Source: Candidatus Colicola coprequi
GTDB lineage: Bacteria > Bacteroidota > Bacteroidia > Bacteroidales > Paludibacteraceae
DNA: 6,136 bases
NCBI GenBank assembly: GCA_018065765.1
Contig: JAGHSR010000068.1
Coordinates: 1 to 6,136 of the forward strand
Direction: 5' to 3'
A program made the position numbers and the translations under genes. Positions within the stretch are counted from its first letter, which is position 1; each line of letters starts with the position of its first letter. Of the stretch, positions 1 to 5,895 are shown one piece after another. The notes under the pieces are model-generated. The model was not told the origin of the DNA. It saw nothing but the letters and a program-made list of their open reading frames with translations, and did no database searches.

Positions 1-45
1 ATATAGAACCGTATAATAAAACAAAATCTAAATCTTAAATTGATT

Positions 46-591
46 ATGACAAAGAAATTTATCTGCCCGATCTGTGGCTATGTACACGAAGGTTCAGAGG
101 CACCTGAACGTTGCCCGCAATGCAAACAAGTTGTTGAATGGAAAGAAGTAATGGAAGGAGGTATCCAATTTGCATGCGAACACGTCATAGGCGTAGCTAA
201 GGATACGGATGAACAAATGAAAAAAGACCTGAACGCGCATTTCATGGGCGAAGCCACCGAAGTAGGTATGTACTTGGCTATGAGCCGTCAAGCTGACCGA
301 GAGGGTTATCCCGAGATTGCAGAAGCGTTCAAGCGTTACGCTTTTGAAGAAGCAGAGCATTGCGCTAAGTTTGCCGAGTTGCTGGGTGAAGTGGTTTGGG
401 ACACCAAAACCAACCTTGAAAAACGTATGATGGCGGAAGCCGGAGCCTGCGAAGGGAAATTGGCTATTGCTAAACGTGCTAAGGAGTTGAACCTTGACGC
501 TATTCATGACACGGTTCATGAGATGGCCAAAGACGAAGCTCGCCATGGTAAAGGATTTGAAGGATTGTACAACCGATATTTTAAAAAATAA
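46..591 (+). CDS. Reverse-type rubrerythrin (N-terminal rubredoxin domain, C-terminal diiron domain)
   Basis: Probable cytoplasmic non-heme diiron peroxidase that reduces hydrogen peroxide to water in anaerobes, with electrons passing through its own rubredoxin iron. The 181-aa product starts with a rubredoxin-like knuckle pair, C7-P-I-C10 and C23-P-Q-C26, followed by a four-helix diiron domain: E69 in GEATEVGMYLAM, E102xxH105 in FEEAEHC, E131 in helix C, and E164xxH167 in KDEARHG. The domain order is the reverse of classical rubrerythrin, as in the reverse rubrerythrins described from Clostridium. By my hand alignment the second helix-C glutamate (equivalent to E86 of the next gene) falls on A134 or C135, so that ligand may be absent; this is uncertain. 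I chose ATG at 46 over an in-frame TTG at 40 because the rubredoxin motif follows at the usual distance. No Shine-Dalgarno is visible; the leader is A/T-rich. The next gene begins 5 nt after the stop, implying one operon. Often labelled NADH peroxidase in databases. Confidence 0.9.
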   Translation: MTKKFICPICGYVHEGSEAPERCPQCKQVVEWKEVMEGGIQFACEHVIGVAKDTDEQMKKDLNAHFMGEATEVGMYLAMSRQADREGYPEIAEAFKRYAFEEAEHCAKFAELLGEVVWDTKTNLEKRMMAEAGACEGKLAIAKRAKELNLDAIHDTVHEMAKDEARHGKGFEGLYNRYFKK

Positions 592-596
592 ACAAT

Positions 597-1139
597 ATGG
601 AAAACAAGTATAAAGGAACCCAAACAGAGAAAAACCTCGAAGCTGCTTTTGCCGGCGAGTCGCAGGCACGCAACAAGTACACGTATTTTGCTTCCAAAGC
701 AAAGAAAGATGGTTTTGAACAAATCGCAGAACTCTTTCTCAAAACCGCAGACAACGAGAAAGAGCATGCCAAAATGTGGTACAAAGAACTGCACGATGGT
801 GTAGGTTCGACTGTACAAAACCTCAAAGACGCTGCTGATGGTGAAAACTACGAATGGACCGACATGTATGAGGGTTTTGCTCAGACAGCCGAGAAAGAAG
901 GTTTCACTGAGTTGGCAAAGAAATTCCGCCTTGTAGCTGCTATCGAAAAACGCCATGAGGAACGCTATCGTGCTCTTCTGCACAATATCGAGGCACAGGA
1001 AGTATTCTCCAAGAGCGAAGTGAAAGTGTGGGAGTGCCGCAACTGTGGTCACATCGTTGTCGGTACCAACGCGCCGGACGAGTGCCCTGTTTGCAGCCAT
1101 CCTCAATCGTACTTTGAAGTACACGTTGACAACTTCTAA
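597..1139 (+). CDS. rbr: Rubrerythrin (classical, N-terminal diiron, C-terminal rubredoxin)
   Basis: Cytoplasmic peroxide-scavenging diiron protein. The 180-aa product has a ferritin-like four-helix domain with all expected ligands visible: E21 (FAGESQARNKY), E54xxH57 (NEKEHAK), E83 and E86 (GENYEW), E117xxH120 (IEKRHEERY). A C-terminal rubredoxin-like domain follows, with C147xxC150 (ECRNCGH) and C163xxC166 (ECPVCSH), ending after the typical SYFEV segment. Length and domain order match the family. Only 5 nt separate it from the upstream reverse-type rubrerythrin, so the two are almost certainly co-transcribed. No Shine-Dalgarno precedes the ATG, which is normal for Bacteroidota. A candidate stem-loop terminator follows 43 nt after the stop. 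Confidence 0.96.
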   Translation: MENKYKGTQTEKNLEAAFAGESQARNKYTYFASKAKKDGFEQIAELFLKTADNEKEHAKMWYKELHDGVGSTVQNLKDAADGENYEWTDMYEGFAQTAEKEGFTELAKKFRLVAAIEKRHEERYRALLHNIEAQEVFSKSEVKVWECRNCGHIVVGTNAPDECPVCSHPQSYFEVHVDNF

Positions 1140-1182
1140 ATCGCTACTGCTCTGCGCTAAGCAAAGCGAACAATCCAATAAG

Positions 1183-1225
1183 AAATCGCACACTTGCGAG
1201 CCCAAACTTGCATCTGTGCGATTTT
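1183..1225 (+). terminator. Candidate stem-loop terminator of the rubrerythrin operon
   Basis: A perfect 10-bp inverted repeat, AAATCGCACA at 1183-1192 and TGTGCGATTT at 1215-1224, with a 22-nt loop and a run of four T at the 3' edge. It sits between the rubrerythrin stop (1139) and the recQ start (1274). The stem is A/T-rich at its base, so it could act in either direction. The loop is longer than in classic intrinsic terminators. A weaker hairpin (GCTCTGC at 1149-1155 with GCAAAGC at 1161-1167, one mismatch) lies just upstream. The rest of 1140-1273 shows no other feature I can support. Confidence 0.55.
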
Positions 1226-1273
1226 AGTAAGTAATGGTCAAGTCGTTTGCCGTAAGACGAGTCCATTCAAAAG

Positions 1274-3016
1274 ATGACAATCCAAGACATACTAAAAAAC
1301 TATTTTGGTTACGAGACGTTTCGTCCGTTGCAGGAGGAGATTATTCGCTCCGTGCTGGATGGTCGCGATACATTGGCGTTGCTGCCTACAGGTGGTGGCA
1401 AGTCGTTGTGTTTTCAGGTACCAACGCTCTATATGAGCAAATTGCCCTCCGCAGATCAGACAGGTGCGCTGTGTTTGGTTATTACGCCCCTGATTGCACT
1501 GATGAAAGACCAGGTGGAGAACCTCAACCACCGCAACATCCGCTCTGCAGCTATCTACACGGGAATGAGTTACGACCAGCAACGTGTGGCTCTTGACAAC
1601 TGCCAGTTTGGTCCCTACCACTTTCTCTATGTCAGCCCTGAACGCCTAGAGAGCGAGGATTTTCGCAAGAGGTTGTGCCAATTGCCTATTCGGCTTATTG
1701 CCGTGGACGAGGCTCACTGCATCTGTCAGTGGGGTTATGATTTTCGTCCCTCCTACTTGCACATTTCCCGTATTCGAGACCATCTGGTCACTCCTGACGG
1801 ACGGCGTGTTCCTGTTCTTGCGCTCACCGCTACCGCCACACCCGATGTGGTGGAGGACATACAGAAGCAACTATGTTTTGAGCAGAACAACGTTTTTCGC
1901 ACCTCGTTTAGTCGCCCTAATCTGAACTATTTAGTGCGCTATTGCACCGACTCCGAGCCCACTGCCGAAAGTGTCTCGGACACGCAGCCTCAGTCCAACG
2001 CACCTGCGACGAAGCCGGATATGCTTCGATACATCGTGGAGCGAGTGAGTGGGAGCAAGATTGTGTATGTTCGCAACCGTAAGCGTGCAGAGGAGATTGC
2101 TAAGTTGTTGGGATGTCAGTTTTACCATGCCGGACTATCGCCCGCAGAACGCAGTCAGAGGCAAGAGGCATGGAAAAACAGCCAAACGACGATGGTTTGC
2201 ACGAACGCGTTTGGCATGGGGGTGGATAAACCCGATGTACGACTGGTGGTTCACTACGATCTGCCCGACACGATAGAAGCATATTTTCAGGAGGCGGGGC
2301 GCGCCGGTCGTGACGGGGAAAAAGCTTATTGCGTCCTGCTCTATGCGCCATCAGACCGCACCAAAGCCCACAAGCGTGTTCGCGACAACTACCCTCCTCG
2401 CGAGTTGGTCAGTCAGGTCTATCAGCGCGTGTGCGACTACTTGCAGGTAGGTTTGGGTTCGGGTATGGGTCACACGTTTGCTATTCACATGGACGACCTT
2501 TGTCGGGTCATGCGATTGCCACTGCTGCCCACCTACTCTGCCTTGCATCTCATTTCGCAGGCGGGTTATATTCACTTTGAGGACGAACAGGAGACCCGCC
2601 CCCGTGTTCGCATTAATACCGATGTGCACGAACTGCGGCACTACGCGTTGCCGGAGGAGGAACAGGCACTATTGCAGAACTTGATGCGACGTTATACGGG
2701 TGTTTTTACTGACCTGCAGTACTTGCACGAGGATGTCACTCAGCCGTTGGGAGAGGGTAAAGTGAAGATTAGCGAGTTGCTTGTTCGTTTGGCTCAACGC
2801 GGTATCGTCACGTATGTGCCGGCTACGCGCGCGTGCGCGCTCACATTCACTATGGAGCGACAGGAGGACGTCTATCTAAGCAAGACCATCTACGACCTAC
2901 GCGAACGGCAGTTTCGCGACCGTCTGGAAGCGATGATTGGCTATGCCGAACAAACACAAACAAGCCGTGAACAAGTGCTGCTGGAGTATTTTGGGGAATG
3001 GAGAATTGAGAATTGA
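1274..3016 (+). CDS. recQ: RecQ-family ATP-dependent DNA helicase, zinc-binding C-terminus missing
   Basis: 3'-5' superfamily 2 DNA helicase of recombination and replication-fork repair. The 580-aa product carries the full RecQ core: motif 0 (FGYETFRPLQ, 11-20), Walker A PTGGGKSL with K43, motif Ia TPLIALMKDQ (71-80), DEAH box 145-148 with the aromatic loop running to FRPSY at 161, motif III LTATATP (184-190), SFSRPNLNY (211-219), motif V TNAFGMGVDKPDVR (310-323) and motif VI QEAGRAGRDG (339-348). The region after about 380 (VYQRVCDYLQVG onward) resembles the winged-helix-like region of Bacteroidota RecQ. In that lineage, as I know it, the protein ends with a zinc site of the form C-R-x(3)-LLxYFGE-x(n)-CxxCDxC. 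Here VLLEYFGE (568-575) is present, the first ligand position is S564 (codon AGC), and the reading frame then enters a heptamer repeat array and stops after WRIEN, so all four cysteines are gone. The helicase core has no frameshift. The start is ATG without Shine-Dalgarno. Helicase activity is plausible; DNA binding or stability may be altered. Confidence 0.93.
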   Translation: MTIQDILKNYFGYETFRPLQEEIIRSVLDGRDTLALLPTGGGKSLCFQVPTLYMSKLPSADQTGALCLVITPLIALMKDQVENLNHRNIRSAAIYTGMSYDQQRVALDNCQFGPYHFLYVSPERLESEDFRKRLCQLPIRLIAVDEAHCICQWGYDFRPSYLHISRIRDHLVTPDGRRVPVLALTATATPDVVEDIQKQLCFEQNNVFRTSFSRPNLNYLVRYCTDSEPTAESVSDTQPQSNAPATKPDMLRYIVERVSGSKIVYVRNRKRAEEIAKLLGCQFYHAGLSPAERSQRQEAWKNSQTTMVCTNAFGMGVDKPDVRLVVHYDLPDTIEAYFQEAGRAGRDGEKAYCVLLYAPSDRTKAHKRVRDNYPPRELVSQVYQRVCDYLQVGLGSGMGHTFAIHMDDLCRVMRLPLLPTYSALHLISQAGYIHFEDEQETRPRVRINTDVHELRHYALPEEEQALLQNLMRRYTGVFTDLQYLHEDVTQPLGEGKVKISELLVRLAQRGIVTYVPATRACALTFTMERQEDVYLSKTIYDLRERQFRDRLEAMIGYAEQTQTSREQVLLEYFGEWRIEN

Positions 3017-3073
3017 GAATTGAGAATTGAGAATGCAGAATGCAAAATGCAAAATGCAAAATGCAAAATTATG
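2997..3073 (+). repeat. Heptamer array 1, recQ-transporter spacer
   Basis: Ten contiguous 7-bp units from 2997 to 3066: AATGGAG once, AATTGAG four times, AATGCAG once, AATGCAA four times, then a final AATT-ATG (3067-3073) in which ATG is the transporter start. The recQ stop TGA (3014-3016) lies inside the third unit. The array therefore covers the last codons of recQ and the whole 54-nt intergenic spacer with no other sequence between the genes. AATTGAG units place TGA in each of the three + frames every 21 nt, and AATGCAA units place ATG in each frame. Confidence 0.95.
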
Positions 3074-3925
3074 AACACAATATTTATCGTTTTACCCATT
3101 TTAACCATTCTGATGTTTGACCTTGGTTTGACATTGGAAGGTAAGGATTTTTTGTTGGTCATTCGCCGTTACAAAGCCGTTTTGGCGGGTATGATCGGTC
3201 AGCTCATCATTTTGCCACTATTGGCATGGTGCATTGCCCAAGTGTTTCACCTGAGTCCTATTTTTACCATCGGTTTGGTACTGATAGCCTGCTGCCCGGG
3301 CGGAAGCAGTTCGAACATCTTCTCTAAGTTGGCGCAAGGTGACGTGGCACTCTCCGTATCGCTCACTGCCATCAGCAGTATCATCACGTTGCTGACGGTT
3401 CCCGTCATCATGCAACTGACCACCGCCTCCGTGGGCGAAGCCATAGGGATAAGCTTGCCTATCGGTAACCTGCTGGTTCAGAACCTGCTGACCATGCTCC
3501 TCCCTATCCTACTCGGAATAGGAGTGAGACGTCGCTGGCGCCAAGCAGCCGAAAAGATAGACCACGTACTGTCCAAACTGGCTTTTCCGGCTCTGATGTT
3601 CTTGGCAGGTGTGTTCTTTGTGCAACACAGGGTTACTATTGTGGAAAACTTTTTGACATTAGGGAGTGCCGTAACCGTGTTGTTGCTCTGCGCCATCGGT
3701 GTGGCAGCTCTGCTGTGCGTGCTGTTTCGTTTGCGCCAACAGGAACGCCGTACTATCGTCATCGAAGTGGGGATGCAGAATGCCGCTCAGGCTATTGCCA
3801 TTGCCAGTAGTCCGTTCGTGTTCGGTGACGGACGCTTTGCTATTCCGGCTATCCTGTACGCACTCATGATGAATGTGGTGCTGCTGGTGTATGTGGGGGG
3901 AGTGAAGTGGAGAATGGAGAATTGA
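3071..3925 (+). CDS. Bile acid:sodium symporter (BASS) family transporter
   Basis: Inner-membrane secondary transporter, probably sodium-coupled uptake of an organic anion; the substrate cannot be read from sequence, and BASS members carry bile acids, pantothenate, pyruvate and others. The 284-aa product is almost wholly hydrophobic with roughly nine to ten membrane segments. Family signatures are CPGGSSSN (75-82) followed by LAQGDVALSVSLTAISS (87-103), and EVGMQNAAQAIAIA (232-245); the second contains the conserved Glu and Gln that contribute to sodium binding in structurally studied members. I place the start at ATG 3071 because a longer reading from TTG 3020 would only add 17 residues translated from the repeat array. 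The last residues, WRMEN and the stop TGA, are encoded by heptamer array 2, so the C-terminus may be slightly altered. The next gene starts 16 nt later. Confidence 0.9.
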   Translation: MNTIFIVLPILTILMFDLGLTLEGKDFLLVIRRYKAVLAGMIGQLIILPLLAWCIAQVFHLSPIFTIGLVLIACCPGGSSSNIFSKLAQGDVALSVSLTAISSIITLLTVPVIMQLTTASVGEAIGISLPIGNLLVQNLLTMLLPILLGIGVRRRWRQAAEKIDHVLSKLAFPALMFLAGVFFVQHRVTIVENFLTLGSAVTVLLLCAIGVAALLCVLFRLRQQERRTIVIEVGMQNAAQAIAIASSPFVFGDGRFAIPAILYALMMNVVLLVYVGGVKWRMEN

Positions 3926-3947
3926 GAATTGAGAATTCAGAATGAAA
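3913..3947 (+). repeat. Heptamer array 2, transporter-barrel spacer
   Basis: Five contiguous 7-bp units: AATGGAG, AATTGAG twice, AATTCAG, and AATGAAA. The transporter stop TGA (3923-3925) is in the second unit, and the start codon of the outer-membrane protein (ATG 3942-3944) is inside the fifth. The entire 16-nt intergenic gap is repeat sequence, in the same orientation and the same opening order (AATGGAG then AATTGAG) as array 1. Confidence 0.9.
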
Positions 3948-5639
3948 AAAGTAACTATCGTACTCACACTTGCCATGGCAAGTCAGATAGCCTGGAGTGA
4001 GACACAAGTGACAGGTAGTGTACACATAGGAGCCGAGACTACTCCTACCAAAGAGACTATTGTTACCGACTTTGATTACCTGTCGTCGGGACACCACTAT
4101 CGGTTGGAAGAAGAAGATAAGCCTGTCTATTACGATATTCTCTACGGAGTAGATATGAAACTGCGTTTTCAACAGGCACACAGTCTTCGTCTGTTGGTGG
4201 ATGGCGTGTTCAACCAAGGCAAGAACATGGGTAACAGAACCGAATCGGTTTATGACAAGGACGGCAACCTGCTGTCGCAACTGCGTTCCTCCTACCTGCT
4301 ACAGCGCAGCAGTCCTATAGCGCAGCGGTCCAACAGTGCAGCGGTCCTACCTCCTACCTCCTACAAGGTCTCCCTTTTGGCGGCCTACGAGGGGGCTATA
4401 TCGCAACAAGGCAGCCTAGGTGTCAGTTATCGCTACCGCATCGACGACGCCCAAGACCAGCTGCACCAGCAGGTTCTGGAGCAGACCGCTTTCACACGCT
4501 TTGCGAGCAACGACTACCTATCTCGATCGCGCGAAGAAGAGCACGAGGTGGATGTTCACTACAGCCATGCGTTTCCCTTCACGGGCGGTGCGCATCGCCT
4601 AACGGCGGGCGGGCGTTACAACTATCGCCAACTGGTTCAAGAGCAGTTGCAAGCGTGGGACGATGTGACCATACTGAACGACACTTTCACCCATCGGACT
4701 CACTACGGTGCTATTTATGCCGGTTATCAGTTCCGTTACAAGACGCTGACTGCCATGGGGCAGGTTGAGTATCGCTACTCGCGCATGCAAGAACACTCCT
4801 TGCACGATGTGCTGCCTATGGCGCGTGTCGCTTGGCAGGTTCGTGAGCGGCACACCCTATCGGCCCAGTATGGTGTTCGACTGATTCGTCCCACGTTCAT
4901 CCACCTCAACCCCGCGCACGTGAAAGGCGCTTATACCGACCGAAACGGCTTGGAGACACTGGTAGGAACACATGTTCATCGAGTGAGTATGAATTACGCG
5001 TTCGGCACTTCGGTCGCACAGACTGAGCGCCCCGCGCTCATTAAAGCGACGAAGTCCTCCGCTCCCCCCATGCGAACAAGCTCTTTGGGGACCCCGAATG
5101 TGAGAGGGGAAGTGAGTTTGTTCTACTTGACTGCCAATGATGGTCTCACGGCTATTTGGTTGGAGAAGGAGGACATTCGGACATATATATGGGGAAATGA
5201 CGGTTTGCGCCATGCCGTAGGGCTGACCCCTATGGTGAACTGGCAACCTGTAGAGGAGTTGCAAGTACATGCCGAAGCGACGTTGCTATGGGATAAGCGT
5301 GTGGCGGCAGCTATTCATAAGCAGAACGAACATGTCGGCATCGCTGGTCAATTGCAACTGACTCACCACCTGCCGTATGGTCTGCGTTGGGGGGCACATT
5401 GCGACTACTCGTACGGTAACACCCTTGACCTGTACTCCTACGAAGGACACGGTCTGAAAATAGGTGCTATGTTCCAAGCTAACATGCTGAAAAAAGAAAA
5501 CCTGCACCTCACGCTGCGATACGACTACGTCTATGCACCGGCAGTTCATTTCATCACGCCGGTGTCCTACACGGGTGCGACTCGCCGTCTCCTCCCAAAC
5601 CGCCACGAAATAGCCCTTCTGCTCACCTATGATTTCTAA
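3942..5639 (+). CDS. Outer-membrane beta-barrel protein, OMP_b-brl_3-like, without plug domain
   Basis: Predicted outer-membrane protein of 565 aa. Residues 1-19 form a signal peptide (KK, hydrophobic core, A-W-S cleavage before E20). The rest alternates polar and hydrophobic residues with many Tyr, Arg and Gln, as in barrel strands, and ends LLTYDF with the C-terminal Phe used for BAM-dependent assembly. RPTFIHLNP (316-324) followed by a Gly/Glu/His stretch, and YIWGNDGLRHAVGL (415-428), resemble the barrel part of Bacteroidota TonB-dependent-receptor-like proteins (OMP_b-brl_3). Unlike those, no carboxypeptidase-like domain, TonB box or plug precedes the barrel, so TonB-driven import is doubtful; function unknown. 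Residues 119-141 are encoded by an apparent repeat insertion (see 4289-4364), and residues 364-389 form another low-complexity linker. It starts inside heptamer array 2, 16 nt after the transporter gene, so co-transcription is likely. No Shine-Dalgarno at a normal distance. Confidence 0.75.
   Translation: MKKVTIVLTLAMASQIAWSETQVTGSVHIGAETTPTKETIVTDFDYLSSGHHYRLEEEDKPVYYDILYGVDMKLRFQQAHSLRLLVDGVFNQGKNMGNRTESVYDKDGNLLSQLRSSYLLQRSSPIAQRSNSAAVLPPTSYKVSLLAAYEGAISQQGSLGVSYRYRIDDAQDQLHQQVLEQTAFTRFASNDYLSRSREEEHEVDVHYSHAFPFTGGAHRLTAGGRYNYRQLVQEQLQAWDDVTILNDTFTHRTHYGAIYAGYQFRYKTLTAMGQVEYRYSRMQEHSLHDVLPMARVAWQVRERHTLSAQYGVRLIRPTFIHLNPAHVKGAYTDRNGLETLVGTHVHRVSMNYAFGTSVAQTERPALIKATKSSAPPMRTSSLGTPNVRGEVSLFYLTANDGLTAIWLEKEDIRTYIWGNDGLRHAVGLTPMVNWQPVEELQVHAEATLLWDKRVAAAIHKQNEHVGIAGQLQLTHHLPYGLRWGAHCDYSYGNTLDLYSYEGHGLKIGAMFQANMLKKENLHLTLRYDYVYAPAVHFITPVSYTGATRRLLPNRHEIALLLTYDF
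4289..4364 (+). repeat. 16-bp and 7-bp tandem repeats inside the barrel gene (putative 69-bp in-frame insertion)
   Basis: Three tandem 16-bp copies of consensus CTACAGCGCAGCGGTC lie at 4299-4314 (one mismatch), 4315-4330 (one mismatch) and 4331-4346 (two mismatches), followed by two and a half copies of the heptamer CTACCTC (4347-4364). The block is flanked by the direct repeat CTCCTAC at 4289-4295 and 4358-4364, exactly 69 bp apart, so removing one flank and the block leaves the reading frame intact. It encodes a Ser/Gln/Ala/Pro-rich 23-residue stretch (119-141) between predicted barrel strands. Confidence 0.8.
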
Positions 5640-5646
5640 AAGAATG

Positions 5647-5658
5647 CCCCCGAAGGGG
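5647..5658. other. Short GC-rich hairpin after the barrel gene
   Basis: CCCC (5647-5650), loop CGAA, GGGG (5655-5658), starting 8 nt after the stop codon at 5639. No T run follows, so a terminator role is weak. It is followed by a G-rich stretch and two copies of the heptamer GAGTTTA (5672-5678, 5679-5685), another 7-bp periodicity. Confidence 0.4.
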
Positions 5659-5722
5659 AGACGGGGGGAGAGAGTTTAGAGTTTAGGGGTGTTTAAGTGC
5701 AACAATGTTAAAATTTCTTAAA

Positions 5723-5787
5723 TGTTCCACGAAATTTGGAGCGTTATCCACCCGTAATCCACCCGTAATCCACCCGTGCGTGGAACA
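5723..5787. repeat. Inverted repeat with parS-like half-sites
   Basis: TGTTCCACG at 5723-5731 and its exact reverse complement CGTGGAACA at 5779-5787 enclose 47 nt. Joining the outer 8-mers (TGTTCCAC and GTGGAACA) gives a perfect 16-bp palindrome that matches the parS-type ParB site known from other bacteria. Whether this is a split parS or a chance or repeat-family arm cannot be decided here. An alternative smaller hairpin is possible between AAATTTC (5711-5717) and GAAATTT (5731-5737). Confidence 0.5.
5744..5776 (+). repeat. Three 11-bp tandem repeats (iteron-like)
   Basis: TTATCCACCCG at 5744-5754, then TAATCCACCCG at 5755-5765 and again at 5766-5776. The period of 11 bp places each copy on nearly the same helical face. 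The first copy begins TTATCCAC, eight of nine positions of a DnaA-box consensus (TTATCCACA); the others differ at one further position. The repeats occupy the middle of the inverted repeat at 5723-5787. Confidence 0.85.
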
Positions 5788-5802
5788 ATGGAGAAATTAT
5801 TA

Positions 5803-5886
5803 AATGGAGAATTGAGAAATGAGAATGCAGAATGCAAAATGCAAAATGCAAAATGCAAAATGCTGAATGCAAAATGCTGAATGGAG
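5803..5886 (+). repeat. Heptamer array 3
   Basis: Twelve contiguous 7-bp units, 84 bp: AATGGAG, AATTGAG, AAATGAG, AATGCAG, AATGCAA four times, AATGCTG, AATGCAA, AATGCTG, AATGGAG. It has the same orientation and opening subtype order as arrays 1 and 2, but no gene abuts it on either side in this window. Confidence 0.95.
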
Positions 5887-5895
5887 ATTACTATA

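Noticed and set aside
12..17. TATAAT as a promoter element of the rubrerythrin operon
   Set aside because: Bacteroidota promoters use a different -7 element (TAnnTTTG), the upstream -33 region lies outside the window, and A/T-rich leaders yield such hexamers by chance.
1242..1249. GTCGTTTG upstream of recQ as a TAnnTTTG -7 element
   Set aside because: The TA dinucleotide is absent and no TTTG lies at the expected -33 distance.
3020..3070. N-terminal extension of the transporter from a TTG start
   Set aside because: The extra 17 residues are translated from repeat units and place a charged, Cys-containing stretch before the first membrane helix; ATG 3071 fits the family start.
2997..3073. 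CRISPR array as explanation for the tandem repeats
   Set aside because: The units are 7 bp, contiguous and without spacers; no cas genes are present.
2850..3162. Overlapping minus-strand frames across array 1 at the recQ 3' end
   Set aside because: Open only because of the stop-free reverse reading of the heptamers and antisense to well-supported genes.
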